A stretch of 35,062 nt of DNA from Bacteroidales bacterium (lineage in GTDB: Bacteria > Bacteroidota > Bacteroidia > Bacteroidales > UBA3663), in assembly GCA_017561935.1 (NCBI GenBank), contig JAFZBE010000046.1:1-35062 (forward strand), read 5' to 3'. Shown in pieces: positions 8,322-16,965 of this stretch (positions are counted from its first letter, which is position 1; each line of letters opens with the position of its first letter). The notes below the pieces were generated by a model, which was given only the letters and a program-made list of their open reading frames with translations, had not been told where the DNA came from and did no database searches. The translations under genes and the position numbers were made by a program.

Positions 8322-8444
8322 AGTAGGAAAGGACTGAATACTCTATACCATATTCACAATAATATATAAAGTAACGCCCGCGCACGTGAGGGTAATCTCA
8401 TAGTCTTCAGCATCGGAATAAACTATAACCTTTTCACGAGGATA

Positions 8445-8792
8445 TTAATCATTATTAATTTCAAACTCTCCCTCATACGAGACATCGTCGCATGATATTT
8501 CAATACTGTAACTACCTGCGGATAAAGTGTTCGTGAAGTGATAGTAGCCATCGTAGGTATCACCTTGATACAACAAGGTCATGTTTGTCGCATCATAGAT
8601 TGATACCGTGAATGTGGACTGCTGATCAGCCGTAACGGATACCGACTGGTTCAGTTCAAGCTCAGCATGAAAGACTGGAATTTCTGATTTGTGATGATCT
8701 GTAACTGAAATCTGAGAAAGTTCAATCTCTGGTTCTCCACAAATTCCAATAAATGGAATCAACGATAGAAGTAAAAGAAGCATGTGTTTCAT
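8445..8792 (-). CDS. Small secreted DUF3244-like protein, copy 1
   Basis: 115 residues: a signal peptide (about 1-19) and then a mature part of about 95 residues that looks like a single beta-sandwich. It has the core IPVFHAELELNQSV, VTADQQSTFTVSIYDAT and YYHFTNTLSAGSYSIEI. This matches what I know of DUF3244, a Bacteroidetes family of unknown function. By hand count it is about 78% identical and equal in length to the protein at 32263-32610, with differences concentrated in the signal peptide and in residues about 26-37 and 70-72. Both copies sit directly downstream of a paralogous TPR/HTH regulator and have their own promoter. Confidence 0.75.
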   Translation of the reverse strand: MKHMLLLLLSLIPFIGICGEPEIELSQISVTDHHKSEIPVFHAELELNQSVSVTADQQSTFTVSIYDATNMTLLYQGDTYDGYYHFTNTLSAGSYSIEISCDDVSYEGEFEINND

Positions 8793-8835
8793 AATTGTGG
8801 TTTTTATAAGATAATAATGATATGAATTTGCGCTT

Positions 8836-8869
8836 CAAAGATAGAGGAAAAAGTGTAAAAACGGGCAAA
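8836..8869 (-). promoter_or_regulatory. Promoter of DUF3244 copy 1
   Basis: On the minus strand, TTTG (8869-8866), 22-bp spacer, TATCTTTG (8843-8836), 43 nt before the ATG. This fits the Bacteroidetes -33/-7 pattern with a slightly long spacer. It starts a new transcript after the regulator gene. Confidence 0.75.
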
Positions 8870-8876
8870 AAAATTC

Positions 8877-8938
8877 TGTGCAAATTTTGTGCAAATGCAA
8901 TGCACAAAAAAATGCACAGAGGTGTAAAATTGTACAAA
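8877..8938 (-). promoter_or_regulatory. Array of five TGYGCA-like half-sites upstream of DUF3244 copy 1
   Basis: Read on the minus strand from 8938: TTTGTACA, TGTGCA (8918), TGTGCA (8906), TTTGCACA (8895) and TTTGCACA (8884). Starts are spaced about 20, 12, 11 and 11 bp. The last site ends 8 bp before the -33 TTTG, a typical activator position. The same order and spacing recur at 32124-32184, although the surrounding bases differ. The cognate factor is probably the adjacent TPR/HTH regulator. Confidence 0.6.
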
Positions 8939-8948
8939 TCGTTGATTC

Positions 8949-10586
8949 TTAGAGGGAATCTATAAAGTCTTGCCAGGAATTGAACTGGGGGGCATCGTGG
9001 AGCGCCTTTTTATATAGGCGTGACCTTAGCGAGTAAATGGCATCGTTGGAGCGACTTACAGCTACTGCTATGTCATTGACGGAGAATCCGAACTTCATCA
9101 ACAGCGAGGCTCTCCATTCTATTTCAGAGAAATCATAAACGCCTTTCAGATTGATAAGGAAATCGGGAAAGCACTTCTGAAGCGTCTGCTCGACAATCTT
9201 CCATTCCTCAGGTTTAAGCATCTTGCCATTCTTGCATTTTTCCATAATCATCTGATAAGTGTCGGAACTTCGAAGCGTACTCATTCCCGCATCAACCACA
9301 CTTTGACGTTTTTCCTTGTCCGCCTGCATGGACGCAAGCAGATATTGCAGTTGTTCGTAGCGAGATGCCAAGTTCCGACGCCTGTTTCTTTCGAATCGGA
9401 AAATGTAAAACAGAACAATTATCGAAAGAACAGCGATGATGGACAGGTATCGCAATCTCGATTTCAACGATTCTTGCTTTGCCTTAAGCCGCAAGTTTTC
9501 CTGTTCGCGAAGATGATAATTGTAAAGCGAATTGGTCAGAGCTACTACCTCCTCGTCACGCAACTTGCGAACCTTCAGTTCGAGATTGGAGAATTCAGCC
9601 ATATATCGCAACGCAGCCTTGGTATTGCCATGTTTTGTTTCGTAGTCAGAAAACCAAATGGAAGCGTTCCATCGTGCGAAAACAGACCCCATTTCATATA
9701 GCTTCTTGAAGTAAGGAACAGCCTTCTCGCTTTCGCCAATCTTCCAATAATACTCACCATACATTGTACAGATGGTTTCAAAATTACCACGAGTCATTCG
9801 GGGCTGGAACAAATGTAGAATCTCAGCTACTTCATCAAACCTCTTGAGCCGAATAAGGCAATGGCATTTCTGTGCAATTAGATCATCAAGATTAATATTA
9901 TCACTAAACACAGACGCTAATTGTGCTGCCAAATCATAAAAGTGAATGGCTTCTTCATTGTCTCTCGCCGTCTGAAGGACCCCACCAATATCTTGTAGAT
10001 CCCAAAACATTCCCATTGTATCACAAGCGAGGCTGTCGACTTTATAGGCAAGTTTGAAGCTTTCTAATGCCTCTTTGTACAAATGTTGGTTACGGAGCAG
10101 ATACCCCTTTTGTGCCAAGATGGTACCCTTCAATTTCTCATATCGTTTGGCATTAGGGACTGGCAGCTTCAGAAGGTCGAGAGCATCCAATGTAGTTTGA
10201 GCCTTCTGGAAATAATCGATGGCTTGAGGTGCATCGCCAAGTTCGCTATAGACGCGCCCTGCATAATAATATGCCTCGGGCAGTTTGTTCGGATCGCCGC
10301 CATGCTCATAATACTCAAGCACGTCGAGTATCAAACTGTCGGACGTGAGCGGCAAGTCTGCCTTATCCTGTGCCTTGATGGTGAGCAGGTCATAAAGGTG
10401 ATGCACAGCAGGTGAGGAAGCTGACATCTCAGCCTCAACACGCTGGAGCAAGGCTACGGCACTGTCGGCATTGACATAAGCCAAACTATCCGCAGTCTCG
10501 AGAACCGCGGGATATTGCGGATTGTGACTGCATCCAGTGCCAACGACAAGAAAGAGCAGAAGCAAAAAGGGGATAACCTGAGGCAT
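8949..10586 (-). CDS. Membrane-spanning TPR/HTH regulator, copy 1
   Basis: 545 residues. An N-terminal signal with lipobox (VGTGC, C19) is followed by an all-helical tetratricopeptide region (about 30-350; KLPEAYYYAGRVY and EAIHFYDLA are TPR-like). Then come a coiled coil, one transmembrane helix (about 379-397), a second coiled coil and a LuxR-like HTH near 490-527 (MKFGFSVNDIAVAVSRSNDAIYS, key residues only). The layout implies a sensor with TPRs outside the cytoplasm and a DNA-binding tail inside. It starts 9 bp after the GH3 stop, so it is probably co-transcribed with GH67-GH3. It is a paralog of the gene at 30423-32114. A DUF6377-like family name is possible. The ligand is unknown. Confidence 0.72.
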   Translation of the reverse strand: MPQVIPFLLLLFLVVGTGCSHNPQYPAVLETADSLAYVNADSAVALLQRVEAEMSASSPAVHHLYDLLTIKAQDKADLPLTSDSLILDVLEYYEHGGDPNKLPEAYYYAGRVYSELGDAPQAIDYFQKAQTTLDALDLLKLPVPNAKRYEKLKGTILAQKGYLLRNQHLYKEALESFKLAYKVDSLACDTMGMFWDLQDIGGVLQTARDNEEAIHFYDLAAQLASVFSDNINLDDLIAQKCHCLIRLKRFDEVAEILHLFQPRMTRGNFETICTMYGEYYWKIGESEKAVPYFKKLYEMGSVFARWNASIWFSDYETKHGNTKAALRYMAEFSNLELKVRKLRDEEVVALTNSLYNYHLREQENLRLKAKQESLKSRLRYLSIIAVLSIIVLFYIFRFERNRRRNLASRYEQLQYLLASMQADKEKRQSVVDAGMSTLRSSDTYQMIMEKCKNGKMLKPEEWKIVEQTLQKCFPDFLINLKGVYDFSEIEWRASLLMKFGFSVNDIAVAVSRSNDAIYSLRSRLYKKALHDAPQFNSWQDFIDSL

Positions 10587-10595
10587 AGTAATTAT

Positions 10596-12704
10596 TTATA
10601 GGGAAATTTGCGTGTTGACCATCTCGACACCGAGTTCGCGACTACGCTGACAGGGAGCAGCGGCGGAGGCTGTGATGACGTAGCGACCCGGGACGAGCTG
10701 ACGTTCACCTTCGGCATCGACCGTTGCAAAGCGCGTAAGGGGGATGGTGAGCTGCACGGTCTGTTCCTCGTCGGGAGCGAGGACAACGTGCTGGAAGGCC
10801 ACGAGCTGCTGATTGGCCACATGCTGCGTGCTATTGGGCAGAAGCTGTCCTGCCCACGGCGTGGCCACATAGATCTGCACCACTTCATCGACAGCACAAC
10901 GGCTGGTGTTGGAAAGCGTCACAGCCACCGTTACGTTGTCTGCATCGTGCGAAACGACAGCGACATCGCGATAGCTGACGTGTCCGTAGCTCAAGCCATA
11001 GCCGAAGGGGAACTGTATGCCCTCGGTCTGCCACTTGTAGGTGCGTCCCTCCATCGAATAGTCCTCGAAGGGCGGCAACGCCTGATCGCTGGTCGGGAAG
11101 GTGATGGGCAGTCGGCCTGAGAAGTTGGCATCGCCAAACAGCACATCGGCCAATGCCGTGCCTCCCTCCTCGCCAGGATACCAGCAGAAGATGACGGCAT
11201 CGCAGAGCCGACACACCTCGTCGAGTTCGAGAGCCGAGCCTCCACTGACGATGGCGACAATCTTGTTCTTGTGGTCCTTCGAAATCTGACGCAGGAACTC
11301 GAGCTGATGCTCGGGGATGCGCAGATCGGGACGATCACCCACATTGGTCGAGGCGATGGCATCGCCCTCTTCGCCTTCGAGCAGTCCCGACACGCCCAAC
11401 GAGACGATGGCTACGTCCTTGAGTGTGGCTTCGCGAATGGCGTAGTTGATGGGATTGAGGTTGGGACACGTGCCCTGGAATCCAACCATGTGATAGATCT
11501 TGGTGCCTGCCGAGACACGCTCGGCGATTCCTTCGAGATAGGTTACCATGCGCGACGAGATGCCGTAGTAGTTGCCCATCAGCGCAAAGGTGTCGGTGGC
11601 GTATGCTCCACCCACATAGAGACTCTCGAGATCCTTGCGGAGCGGGAGCGTCCGGTCGTTCTTGAGCAATACCATGCCCTTGCGGGCTGCCTCACGAGCC
11701 AGGGCGCGGTGTGCCTCGCACTCGATGACCTCTTCGCCATAGTTGCGATAGGGTGACTCGTCGTCGGGCAGCAGAATGCCGAGCTTCTCGCGTGTCATAT
11801 AGGCATTGAGCAGGGCGCGATCGACATCGGCTTCGGAGCAAAGTCCACGCTGCACGGCTTCGTAAAGCGAATGGTGGCACCAGCCTGCATCAACGTCGCA
11901 GCCTGCCGTGATGGAGAGAGCCGAGGCTTCGGCGTAGTCTTTGGCCAGATGGTGGCCGGTGCAGATGTCCTCGATGGCACAGCTGTCGCTCACGACGTGG
12001 CCCTTGAAGTGCCACTTGTCGCGCAGCACCTCGGTGAGCAGATAGTGGCTGCCCGTGGCCGAATCGCCATAGACGGCATTATAAGCCGACATCACGCTCT
12101 CGACCTTCCCTTCCTTCACACAAGCCTCGAAAGCGGGAAGATAGGTCTCGAAGAGGTCGCGTTTGGCGGGGTTGACGTTAAAGCCGTGGCGCAGCTTCTC
12201 GGGACCGGAATGTACGGCATAGTGCTTGGCACAGGCCGCCGTCTTGAGAAAGGCGGGGTCGTCGCCCTGCATACCGCGGATGAACTCGACGCCCATGCGG
12301 GAGATGAGCAGGGGATCCTCACCATAAGTCTCCATGCCGCGTCCCCAACGCGGGTCGCGGAAGAGGTTGACGTTAGGCGACCAGTAGGTCAGGCCGGCAT
12401 CTTCGCCATAGTTGCCAATCTGCTGGGCGATGTTGAACTTGGCGCGTCCTTCGGTCGAGACGGCTTCGCCGATGCGGCGGGAGAGCTCGGGATCGAAGGT
12501 GGCGGCCTGTCCGATGGGTTCGGGAAAGACGGTGGCTCGGCCACAGCGTGCCACGCCGTGGAGCGCCTCGCTCCACCAGTTGTAGGGCTTGATACCGAGG
12601 CGCTCGATGCCTGGGGCTTCGTGGAGCAACTGATTGCACTTCTCTTCGAGCGTGAGCTTCGAGAGGGTTTCTTGTGCGCGTTTGCGCAGGGTGTCTTGAG
12701 TCAT
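10596..12704 (-). CDS. GH3 beta-xylosidase-type glycoside hydrolase
   Basis: 702 residues, no signal peptide, so probably cytoplasmic. It should remove xylose (possibly arabinose or glucose) from the non-reducing end of short oligosaccharides. The N-terminal barrel has NWWSEALHGVAR, a form typical of xylosidase-like GH3 enzymes, KHYAVHSGP, and GHVVSDSCAIED with D240 as likely nucleophile. A sandwich domain (GEEGGTALADVLFG) and a C-terminal fibronectin-III-like domain (EVVQIYVA) follow. I placed the start at MTQDTLRKR, since the 32 extra residues upstream are encoded by a 9-bp tandem repeat. Neighbours are GH67 (59 bp upstream) and a regulator 9 bp downstream. Assignment to xylose rather than glucose rests on motif and context. 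Confidence 0.85.
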   Translation of the reverse strand: MTQDTLRKRAQETLSKLTLEEKCNQLLHEAPGIERLGIKPYNWWSEALHGVARCGRATVFPEPIGQAATFDPELSRRIGEAVSTEGRAKFNIAQQIGNYGEDAGLTYWSPNVNLFRDPRWGRGMETYGEDPLLISRMGVEFIRGMQGDDPAFLKTAACAKHYAVHSGPEKLRHGFNVNPAKRDLFETYLPAFEACVKEGKVESVMSAYNAVYGDSATGSHYLLTEVLRDKWHFKGHVVSDSCAIEDICTGHHLAKDYAEASALSITAGCDVDAGWCHHSLYEAVQRGLCSEADVDRALLNAYMTREKLGILLPDDESPYRNYGEEVIECEAHRALAREAARKGMVLLKNDRTLPLRKDLESLYVGGAYATDTFALMGNYYGISSRMVTYLEGIAERVSAGTKIYHMVGFQGTCPNLNPINYAIREATLKDVAIVSLGVSGLLEGEEGDAIASTNVGDRPDLRIPEHQLEFLRQISKDHKNKIVAIVSGGSALELDEVCRLCDAVIFCWYPGEEGGTALADVLFGDANFSGRLPITFPTSDQALPPFEDYSMEGRTYKWQTEGIQFPFGYGLSYGHVSYRDVAVVSHDADNVTVAVTLSNTSRCAVDEVVQIYVATPWAGQLLPNSTQHVANQQLVAFQHVVLAPDEEQTVQLTIPLTRFATVDAEGERQLVPGRYVITASAAAPCQRSRELGVEMVNTQISL

Positions 12705-12713
12705 AATTATTGA

Positions 12714-12749
12714 GATTCTAGATAATCTAGAGATTCTAGAAAGACTAGA
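12714..12749 (-). repeat. Four 9-bp tandem repeats in the GH67-GH3 gap
   Basis: On the plus strand: GATTCTAGA, TAATCTAGA, GATTCTAGA, AAGACTAGA, sharing CTAGA. The block lies 10 bp upstream of the GH3 ATG. The sequence TCAAGACAC occurs on both sides of it on the minus strand: once upstream and once inside the first GH3 codons. The CTAGA core is nearly palindromic, so the region may form small hairpins near the ribosome-binding region. Confidence 0.7.
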
Positions 12750-12763
12750 GTGTCTTGACCAGC

Positions 12764-14899
12764 TTAGCGCACGCTGTCGAGCAGCTCCTGCGAGGGGCAC
12801 TCGAAATTGGTGATGCCGAGCTTGATGGCGCGAAGCTTGTCGAGGTCGTGGACAGCGGGCTCAACGTCGTCGGGGAAGGGCAGACAGGAGAAAGTCTGGA
12901 AGTAGAGGAGGCAGCCGTCCTTCCACCACTGCGCATCGCGCGTCTGGATGCGGAGACGGCGCTGGATGTCGGTGAATGTGTCGGCGTCGATCTGTCCTTG
13001 GCAATGCTCCCAGTCACGCTGCATGGCGCGAGCCTCGTCGAGGCCGTGCTGATAGTGATGACAGAGCGCATTCCACAGGCTCTCACGTGCCACGCGGTCG
13101 CCATAGCGATGCTGGATGGTCTTGCCCCACGGTACATGATGGAACCAGAGCAGCAGCTCGTAAGGACAAGCGTCGATATCGTCGAGCACACGGGCATAGT
13201 CTGCAGGATACTGGCCGGTGGCATTCGAGCCTGTCGAGGAACGGTTGAAGCCCAGTCCCTCGCGGTCGGCCTTGGCATAATAGCTGGGCATCCAGTCGGG
13301 ACGTGCACCCGGGATGTCGCAATAGGGTTCGGGACCATAGTGATGACCCCAAGCGAACTGATGATGCAGGCCAAGGGGCATCATGTAATCGACGATGGCT
13401 TCGCGACTGCGCAACATCATGCGCTTGACGCTTGCAAGGGCCTTGTCGGCAGCTGCATCGCTACAATCGGCGAAGAGCGTCTGACGCGCCCATTCTTCGG
13501 CAATCTGACAAGGAGTGAGCTCGTCGTTCCATGCGAGGCGACCGAAAGCATACCAGTTGCTCTGCGCCATGACGTTGCCGCACCAAGAGGGACTGTTGCC
13601 GATGTTCGACACGGCGCTGATGGCCGTAAGGGCGCGGGCTGGACTGGTGGCATTGTTGATGGGACAATGAGCGATGTCCTTGATCTGCTGGAGGAACTCG
13701 GTCCACATCGGGGCGAGATAGGCGATGTGGTTGCTGTGGCCGAGATATTCCTGCGTAATCTGCCATTCGGCCATCTGACGTGTGTGTGGCATGGCACCAA
13801 AGAGGGCGCTATAGGCTTCGCGCGGCTGGAAGTCGATGGGGCCGTTCTTGATCTGGATGATCACATTGTCGAGGAACTGTCCGTCGAGGGGCTGGAACTC
13901 GAGATAAGCCTGCTTGGCGCGGTCGGGGTCGGACGGGCTATAGACGAAGGCACGCCACATGACGATACCACCATGGGGCTTCAAGGCCTTGGCCAACATA
14001 TTGGCCCCTTCGGCATGGGTGCGTCCGAAATCATTCGGACCGGGCTGGCCTTCGGAGTTGGCTTTGACAAGGAAGCCTCCGAAGTCGGGTATAAGTTTGT
14101 ATATCTCCTTTACCTTGGCAGTCCACCAGCGCTGCACATCCTTGTTGAGCGGATCGGCTGTACTGAGTCCACCGATGACCATGGGCGAGGCGAAGTTGAT
14201 GGCGAGATAGGTCTTCATGCCGTAGGGACGCACGACGTCGGCCATCTTCTTCACTTCGAGCAGGTATTCGGTTGTAAGCACCTTGGGCGAAGCGTTGACG
14301 TTGTCGGGCACGAAGGCATTGATGCCGATGGAGGCATTGGCGCGGGCATAGTCGCGCAAATGGTCGAGCGAAGGGATCTCGGGCGCATCCTTGGGCTGGA
14401 GCAAGTCCTCTTCGTTGACTTCGCCATCGGCGTTGCGGCGCATCTGGTCGGCGCTGTTGCGCCAGAAGATGGAGCGACCGGCATAGCCGCGCTCGATGGT
14501 GCCGTTGAGGTTGTCCCAATGGTTGAGGATGCGGATGTCGTAGGAAGGCTTCTCAACGAAAGCGGTGTCGGTGACGTTGGCTCCTATCTGCTGCAGGCGC
14601 AGGAGATGATAGGCGCCATAGAGCATGCCGATATCGGTGGCCGAGAAGATGGTGGGTTTTCCTGCCTTGATCGTGATGCTGAACGAGCCGACGGGTTCGT
14701 CCTTTTTTCTTATCTTGGCGAAACAAAATTCAGGTTCTCCACCTTTCCAGTTTTGTGCAAGCTCGGCCTTGGCAATCCCAAGGGTGCTGGTGGCAGTGGG
14801 CGCTGTGCCCTGCAGCCATAGCTGTGAGCCATCGTGGGCGGACATTGTGCCGAAAAACGCCAGCGACAGGCATGTCAGTAGCGTGAAGTGTTTCTTCAT
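12764..14899 (-). CDS. aguA: GH67 alpha-glucuronidase, exported
   Basis: 711 residues, usual for the family. A signal peptide (about 1-20, ending FGTMSA) places it in the periplasm. GH67 enzymes remove (4-O-methyl-)glucuronic acid from the non-reducing-end xylose of xylo-oligosaccharides. The catalytic pattern is complete: E283 in KANSEGQPGP, D356 in KNGPIDFQPR and E384 in WQITQEYLG. The intervals of 73 and 28 residues match E292/D365/E393 of the Cellvibrio enzyme. The family block RILNHWDNLNGTIERGYAG lies at 122-140. It heads its own transcript with GH3, behind a promoter at 15323-15354 and a long structured leader. Confidence 0.93.
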   Translation of the reverse strand: MKKHFTLLTCLSLAFFGTMSAHDGSQLWLQGTAPTATSTLGIAKAELAQNWKGGEPEFCFAKIRKKDEPVGSFSITIKAGKPTIFSATDIGMLYGAYHLLRLQQIGANVTDTAFVEKPSYDIRILNHWDNLNGTIERGYAGRSIFWRNSADQMRRNADGEVNEEDLLQPKDAPEIPSLDHLRDYARANASIGINAFVPDNVNASPKVLTTEYLLEVKKMADVVRPYGMKTYLAINFASPMVIGGLSTADPLNKDVQRWWTAKVKEIYKLIPDFGGFLVKANSEGQPGPNDFGRTHAEGANMLAKALKPHGGIVMWRAFVYSPSDPDRAKQAYLEFQPLDGQFLDNVIIQIKNGPIDFQPREAYSALFGAMPHTRQMAEWQITQEYLGHSNHIAYLAPMWTEFLQQIKDIAHCPINNATSPARALTAISAVSNIGNSPSWCGNVMAQSNWYAFGRLAWNDELTPCQIAEEWARQTLFADCSDAAADKALASVKRMMLRSREAIVDYMMPLGLHHQFAWGHHYGPEPYCDIPGARPDWMPSYYAKADREGLGFNRSSTGSNATGQYPADYARVLDDIDACPYELLLWFHHVPWGKTIQHRYGDRVARESLWNALCHHYQHGLDEARAMQRDWEHCQGQIDADTFTDIQRRLRIQTRDAQWWKDGCLLYFQTFSCLPFPDDVEPAVHDLDKLRAIKLGITNFECPSQELLDSVR

Positions 14900-14981
14900 G
14901 ACAATATTATATTATAGGTATTATTATTTGATGTTTTCGTGGGGAACTTCGCTTCTTTCTAAGTGTTTATTTCTAATTCTT

Positions 14982-15267
14982 GTGAAAATGGCAGGAGACT
15001 GCGGGCTCAATGCCCTGTCTCTGCTGCCGGAAAATGAGCTGCCTCAATGGCAGCAGAAAATTGCACTTCGTGCAGAAAATCCTTCGGGTCGATGTGTGAC
15101 TAGTGCAGAACATCTGACCAGTCAAGTCGATAAGACAAGTCAAGGTGACAAATCAGGTACCCAGTTTATTTTTTGCCCGTAGGGCAATTTTTTGCAGGTA
15201 TTGGACCTGCTCATTTTCCGGCAGAAACAACCAAGCCATTGGGGCCGAGGTTGTCTGCCATTTTCAC
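14982..15267. repeat. Structured inverted-repeat element (two opposed three-hairpin units) in the GH67 leader
   Basis: The ends are a perfect 13-bp inverted repeat, GTGAAAATGGCAG (14982-14994) / CTGCCATTTTCAC (15255-15267). A second perfect 16-bp inverted repeat lies inside (15024-15039 / 15209-15224, core CCGGAAAATGAGC). Between these conserved linkers each arm has short hairpins with different stems: left GAGAC/GTCTC with GGGC/GCCC (14995-15021), CTGCC/GGCAG (15039-15053), TGCAC/GTGCA (15062-15074); right ACAACC/GGTTGT (15227-15254 region), GCAGGT/ACCTGC (15194-15210), TTGCCC/GGGCAA (15173-15187). Four of the six have the loop ATTGR when read in unit orientation. The central part 15075-15170 is unstructured. 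It resembles a REPIN or MITE, or a leader RNA. Confidence 0.75.
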
Positions 15268-15322
15268 CTCCTTTTACTTGTTATAACTCGTCTTTGTTTT
15301 CTTTCTATCGAAATATACGGTG

Positions 15323-15354
15323 CAAAGATAAGGAATAATTGAGGAAAAAGCAAA
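15323..15354 (-). promoter_or_regulatory. Promoter of the GH67-GH3-regulator transcript
   Basis: On the minus strand TTTG (15354-15351), exactly 20 bp, TATCTTTG (15330-15323), followed by CACC. This is a textbook Bacteroidetes promoter. The implied leader is about 415 nt long and includes the whole structured inverted-repeat element. Confidence 0.82.
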
Positions 15355-15403
15355 CTTCGTTGTATCAAATTTCTTGAATTGCATCAAATAATAGACTGAT
15401 GCC

Positions 15404-15449
15404 AAAAAACGATACCTTCATTTAGCTTGAAAGCTTTTGAAAGTATCGT
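15404..15449 (-). terminator. Rho-independent terminator of the SusCD operon
   Basis: Read on the minus strand, ACGATACTTTCA (15449-15438) pairs with TGAAGGTATCGT (15420-15409) with a single wobble, followed by T6 (15409-15404). The loop can form a small inner stem (AGCTT/AAGCT). It lies 35 bp past the propeller gene stop and just before the next promoter. Confidence 0.85.
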
Positions 15450-15483
15450 CCTTTAACATCACATGTAATAACTCCTACTATTC

Positions 15484-16965
15484 CTAATTCTTCACCATCT
15501 CGGTGGGGATGCGCTCATCGCTCTTCAAGGCGCGGATTTGTGCTTGGGAGTCGTTGCCCACGGGACGGATGGTGAAATCGGGTGTGTTGTAGGAATAGAG
15601 CGACTGGGTGTAGAAACGCTTGGGGTCGCGCTGCGGCAGCAGGAAGGGCTTGGTGGCTTGTCCGTCCTGGCCGATTGAGGACAGATAGATGCGGGAGTAG
15701 CGTCCGTCGTCACGTCGGCTGGTGAATAGGAACCATCCGCCGTCGCTACTCCAGTTGTGGAAGCTATCAGCACGGTCGCTGTTGACGATGGTGAGCGGCT
15801 GACGCTGACCAGTCAGCAGGTCAAGGAGCCAGAGGTCACATTCGGGATGCCAGATGGTGAAATAGCCGTAGTCGGCAAGGGTGTACATCAGGTAATGTCC
15901 ATCGTAGGAAGGACGCGGCCAACTGACGCTCTTCCCCTCGGCAGCTGCATTGATAAGCGTATCGACCCGCTGGCCGATATGGCCTGTGGCGGGGTCGAAG
16001 CTCACGCGACACAGGCTGTAGCGTTCCTTGTCGTAGTCGGTGGGATAGACTTGTCGGCGAGCGGTGACGAAATAGAGCCATCGGCCGTCGGGCGAGAATG
16101 CCGGACAGTTCTCGGCCCAGAGTTTCTTCATGATGAGAGAGTCGCCGATGATCTGATGGTTTTCGGTGTCATAGACAAACACATCGGAGGAGGAGTCATA
16201 GACCTCGACCACATTCTCCTTGGTAGTGTGGAACATCTGTGAGGTCTTATTGGTGGAGAAAGCACAATAGCGTCCATCGGGATGCCAATAGGGATAGACC
16301 ATGGTGCCGCCCAACGAGTCGTTGACGGCCTTGAGCAGCTCGTCCCTACCATTGGTATGGATCAATGTCGCACCATGCTCACCTCGGACGTGGAAGACAT
16401 GCTGGTCGGGATTGGCACGGTTGGACGTGTGGCAGTTGATGCACATCCCTTCGTTTTCCCAATTGTCGAGGAGAGACTTCTCCTCAAATGTGCTTAGCTC
16501 GCGCTCATAGATTCCCATGAGGCCGAACATCTCGTAGCCGGGGGCGATGCGACGATATGTGATACCCCAGTCGGGCAAATCGGCCTCGGAGACATGAATA
16601 CTGAAGTCGCGGTAGCGTGTCCATTTTCCGTCGCGTTTTGCACAAACGGTCAGGTTAAGCTCACGCCCACGATTCTGCTCCAAAAGGGAGTGCCACGACT
16701 GGATGTCGAAATCGGTGCAGGCTCCTTTGGAATAAAGCATGCCCCCATCAACTCCATTCACCACGACATCGATGGCTGTAACACTATCGTCGGCCATGGC
16801 GAAGTTGAGGGGTGCGATGCCTACAGGGATGGTGACATCGACATAATCGGGATAGATGACGGGCAAGGCATCAACAAACGCTGCATCCTGCGGGCCGGAG
16901 CAAGCGGCAAGCACACCGAGGGTGAGCAGCAGGCTAAAGGAAAAACTCGTCTTTCTTGCTATCAT
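15484..16965 (-). CDS. Lipoprotein with WD40-like/PD40 beta-propeller and one CxxCH
   Basis: 493 residues from MIARKTSF (start at 17004 would add 13). Signal peptide with lipobox LAAC (C22). An N-terminal beta-rich part is followed by CINCH (C175, C178, H179), a possible haem-c or metal site. Then come repeats of the TolB/PD40 type such as WHPDGRYCAFS, FSPDGRWLYF and SSDGGWFLFTS, spaced as propeller blades. It overlaps the preceding lipoprotein gene by 32 bp, so the two are translationally linked behind SusC/SusD. A surface or periplasmic role in oligosaccharide binding is plausible, but the function is not known to me. A single CxxCH is weak evidence for a cytochrome. Confidence 0.65.
   Translation of the reverse strand: MIARKTSFSFSLLLTLGVLAACSGPQDAAFVDALPVIYPDYVDVTIPVGIAPLNFAMADDSVTAIDVVVNGVDGGMLYSKGACTDFDIQSWHSLLEQNRGRELNLTVCAKRDGKWTRYRDFSIHVSEADLPDWGITYRRIAPGYEMFGLMGIYERELSTFEEKSLLDNWENEGMCINCHTSNRANPDQHVFHVRGEHGATLIHTNGRDELLKAVNDSLGGTMVYPYWHPDGRYCAFSTNKTSQMFHTTKENVVEVYDSSSDVFVYDTENHQIIGDSLIMKKLWAENCPAFSPDGRWLYFVTARRQVYPTDYDKERYSLCRVSFDPATGHIGQRVDTLINAAAEGKSVSWPRPSYDGHYLMYTLADYGYFTIWHPECDLWLLDLLTGQRQPLTIVNSDRADSFHNWSSDGGWFLFTSRRDDGRYSRIYLSSIGQDGQATKPFLLPQRDPKRFYTQSLYSYNTPDFTIRPVGNDSQAQIRALKSDERIPTEMVKN

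Noticed and set aside
12705..12800. N-terminal extension of GH3
   Set aside because: Encoded by a 9-bp tandem repeat and not similar to GH3 enzymes; MTQDTLRKR is the natural start.
12755..14821. 688-codon open frame on the plus strand
   Set aside because: Lies antisense to GH67, whose catalytic residues and length are fully consistent. A long antisense frame is a GC-codon artefact.
15484..16965. c-type cytochrome
   Set aside because: Only one CxxCH in a propeller protein, no axial methionine context; kept only as a remark.
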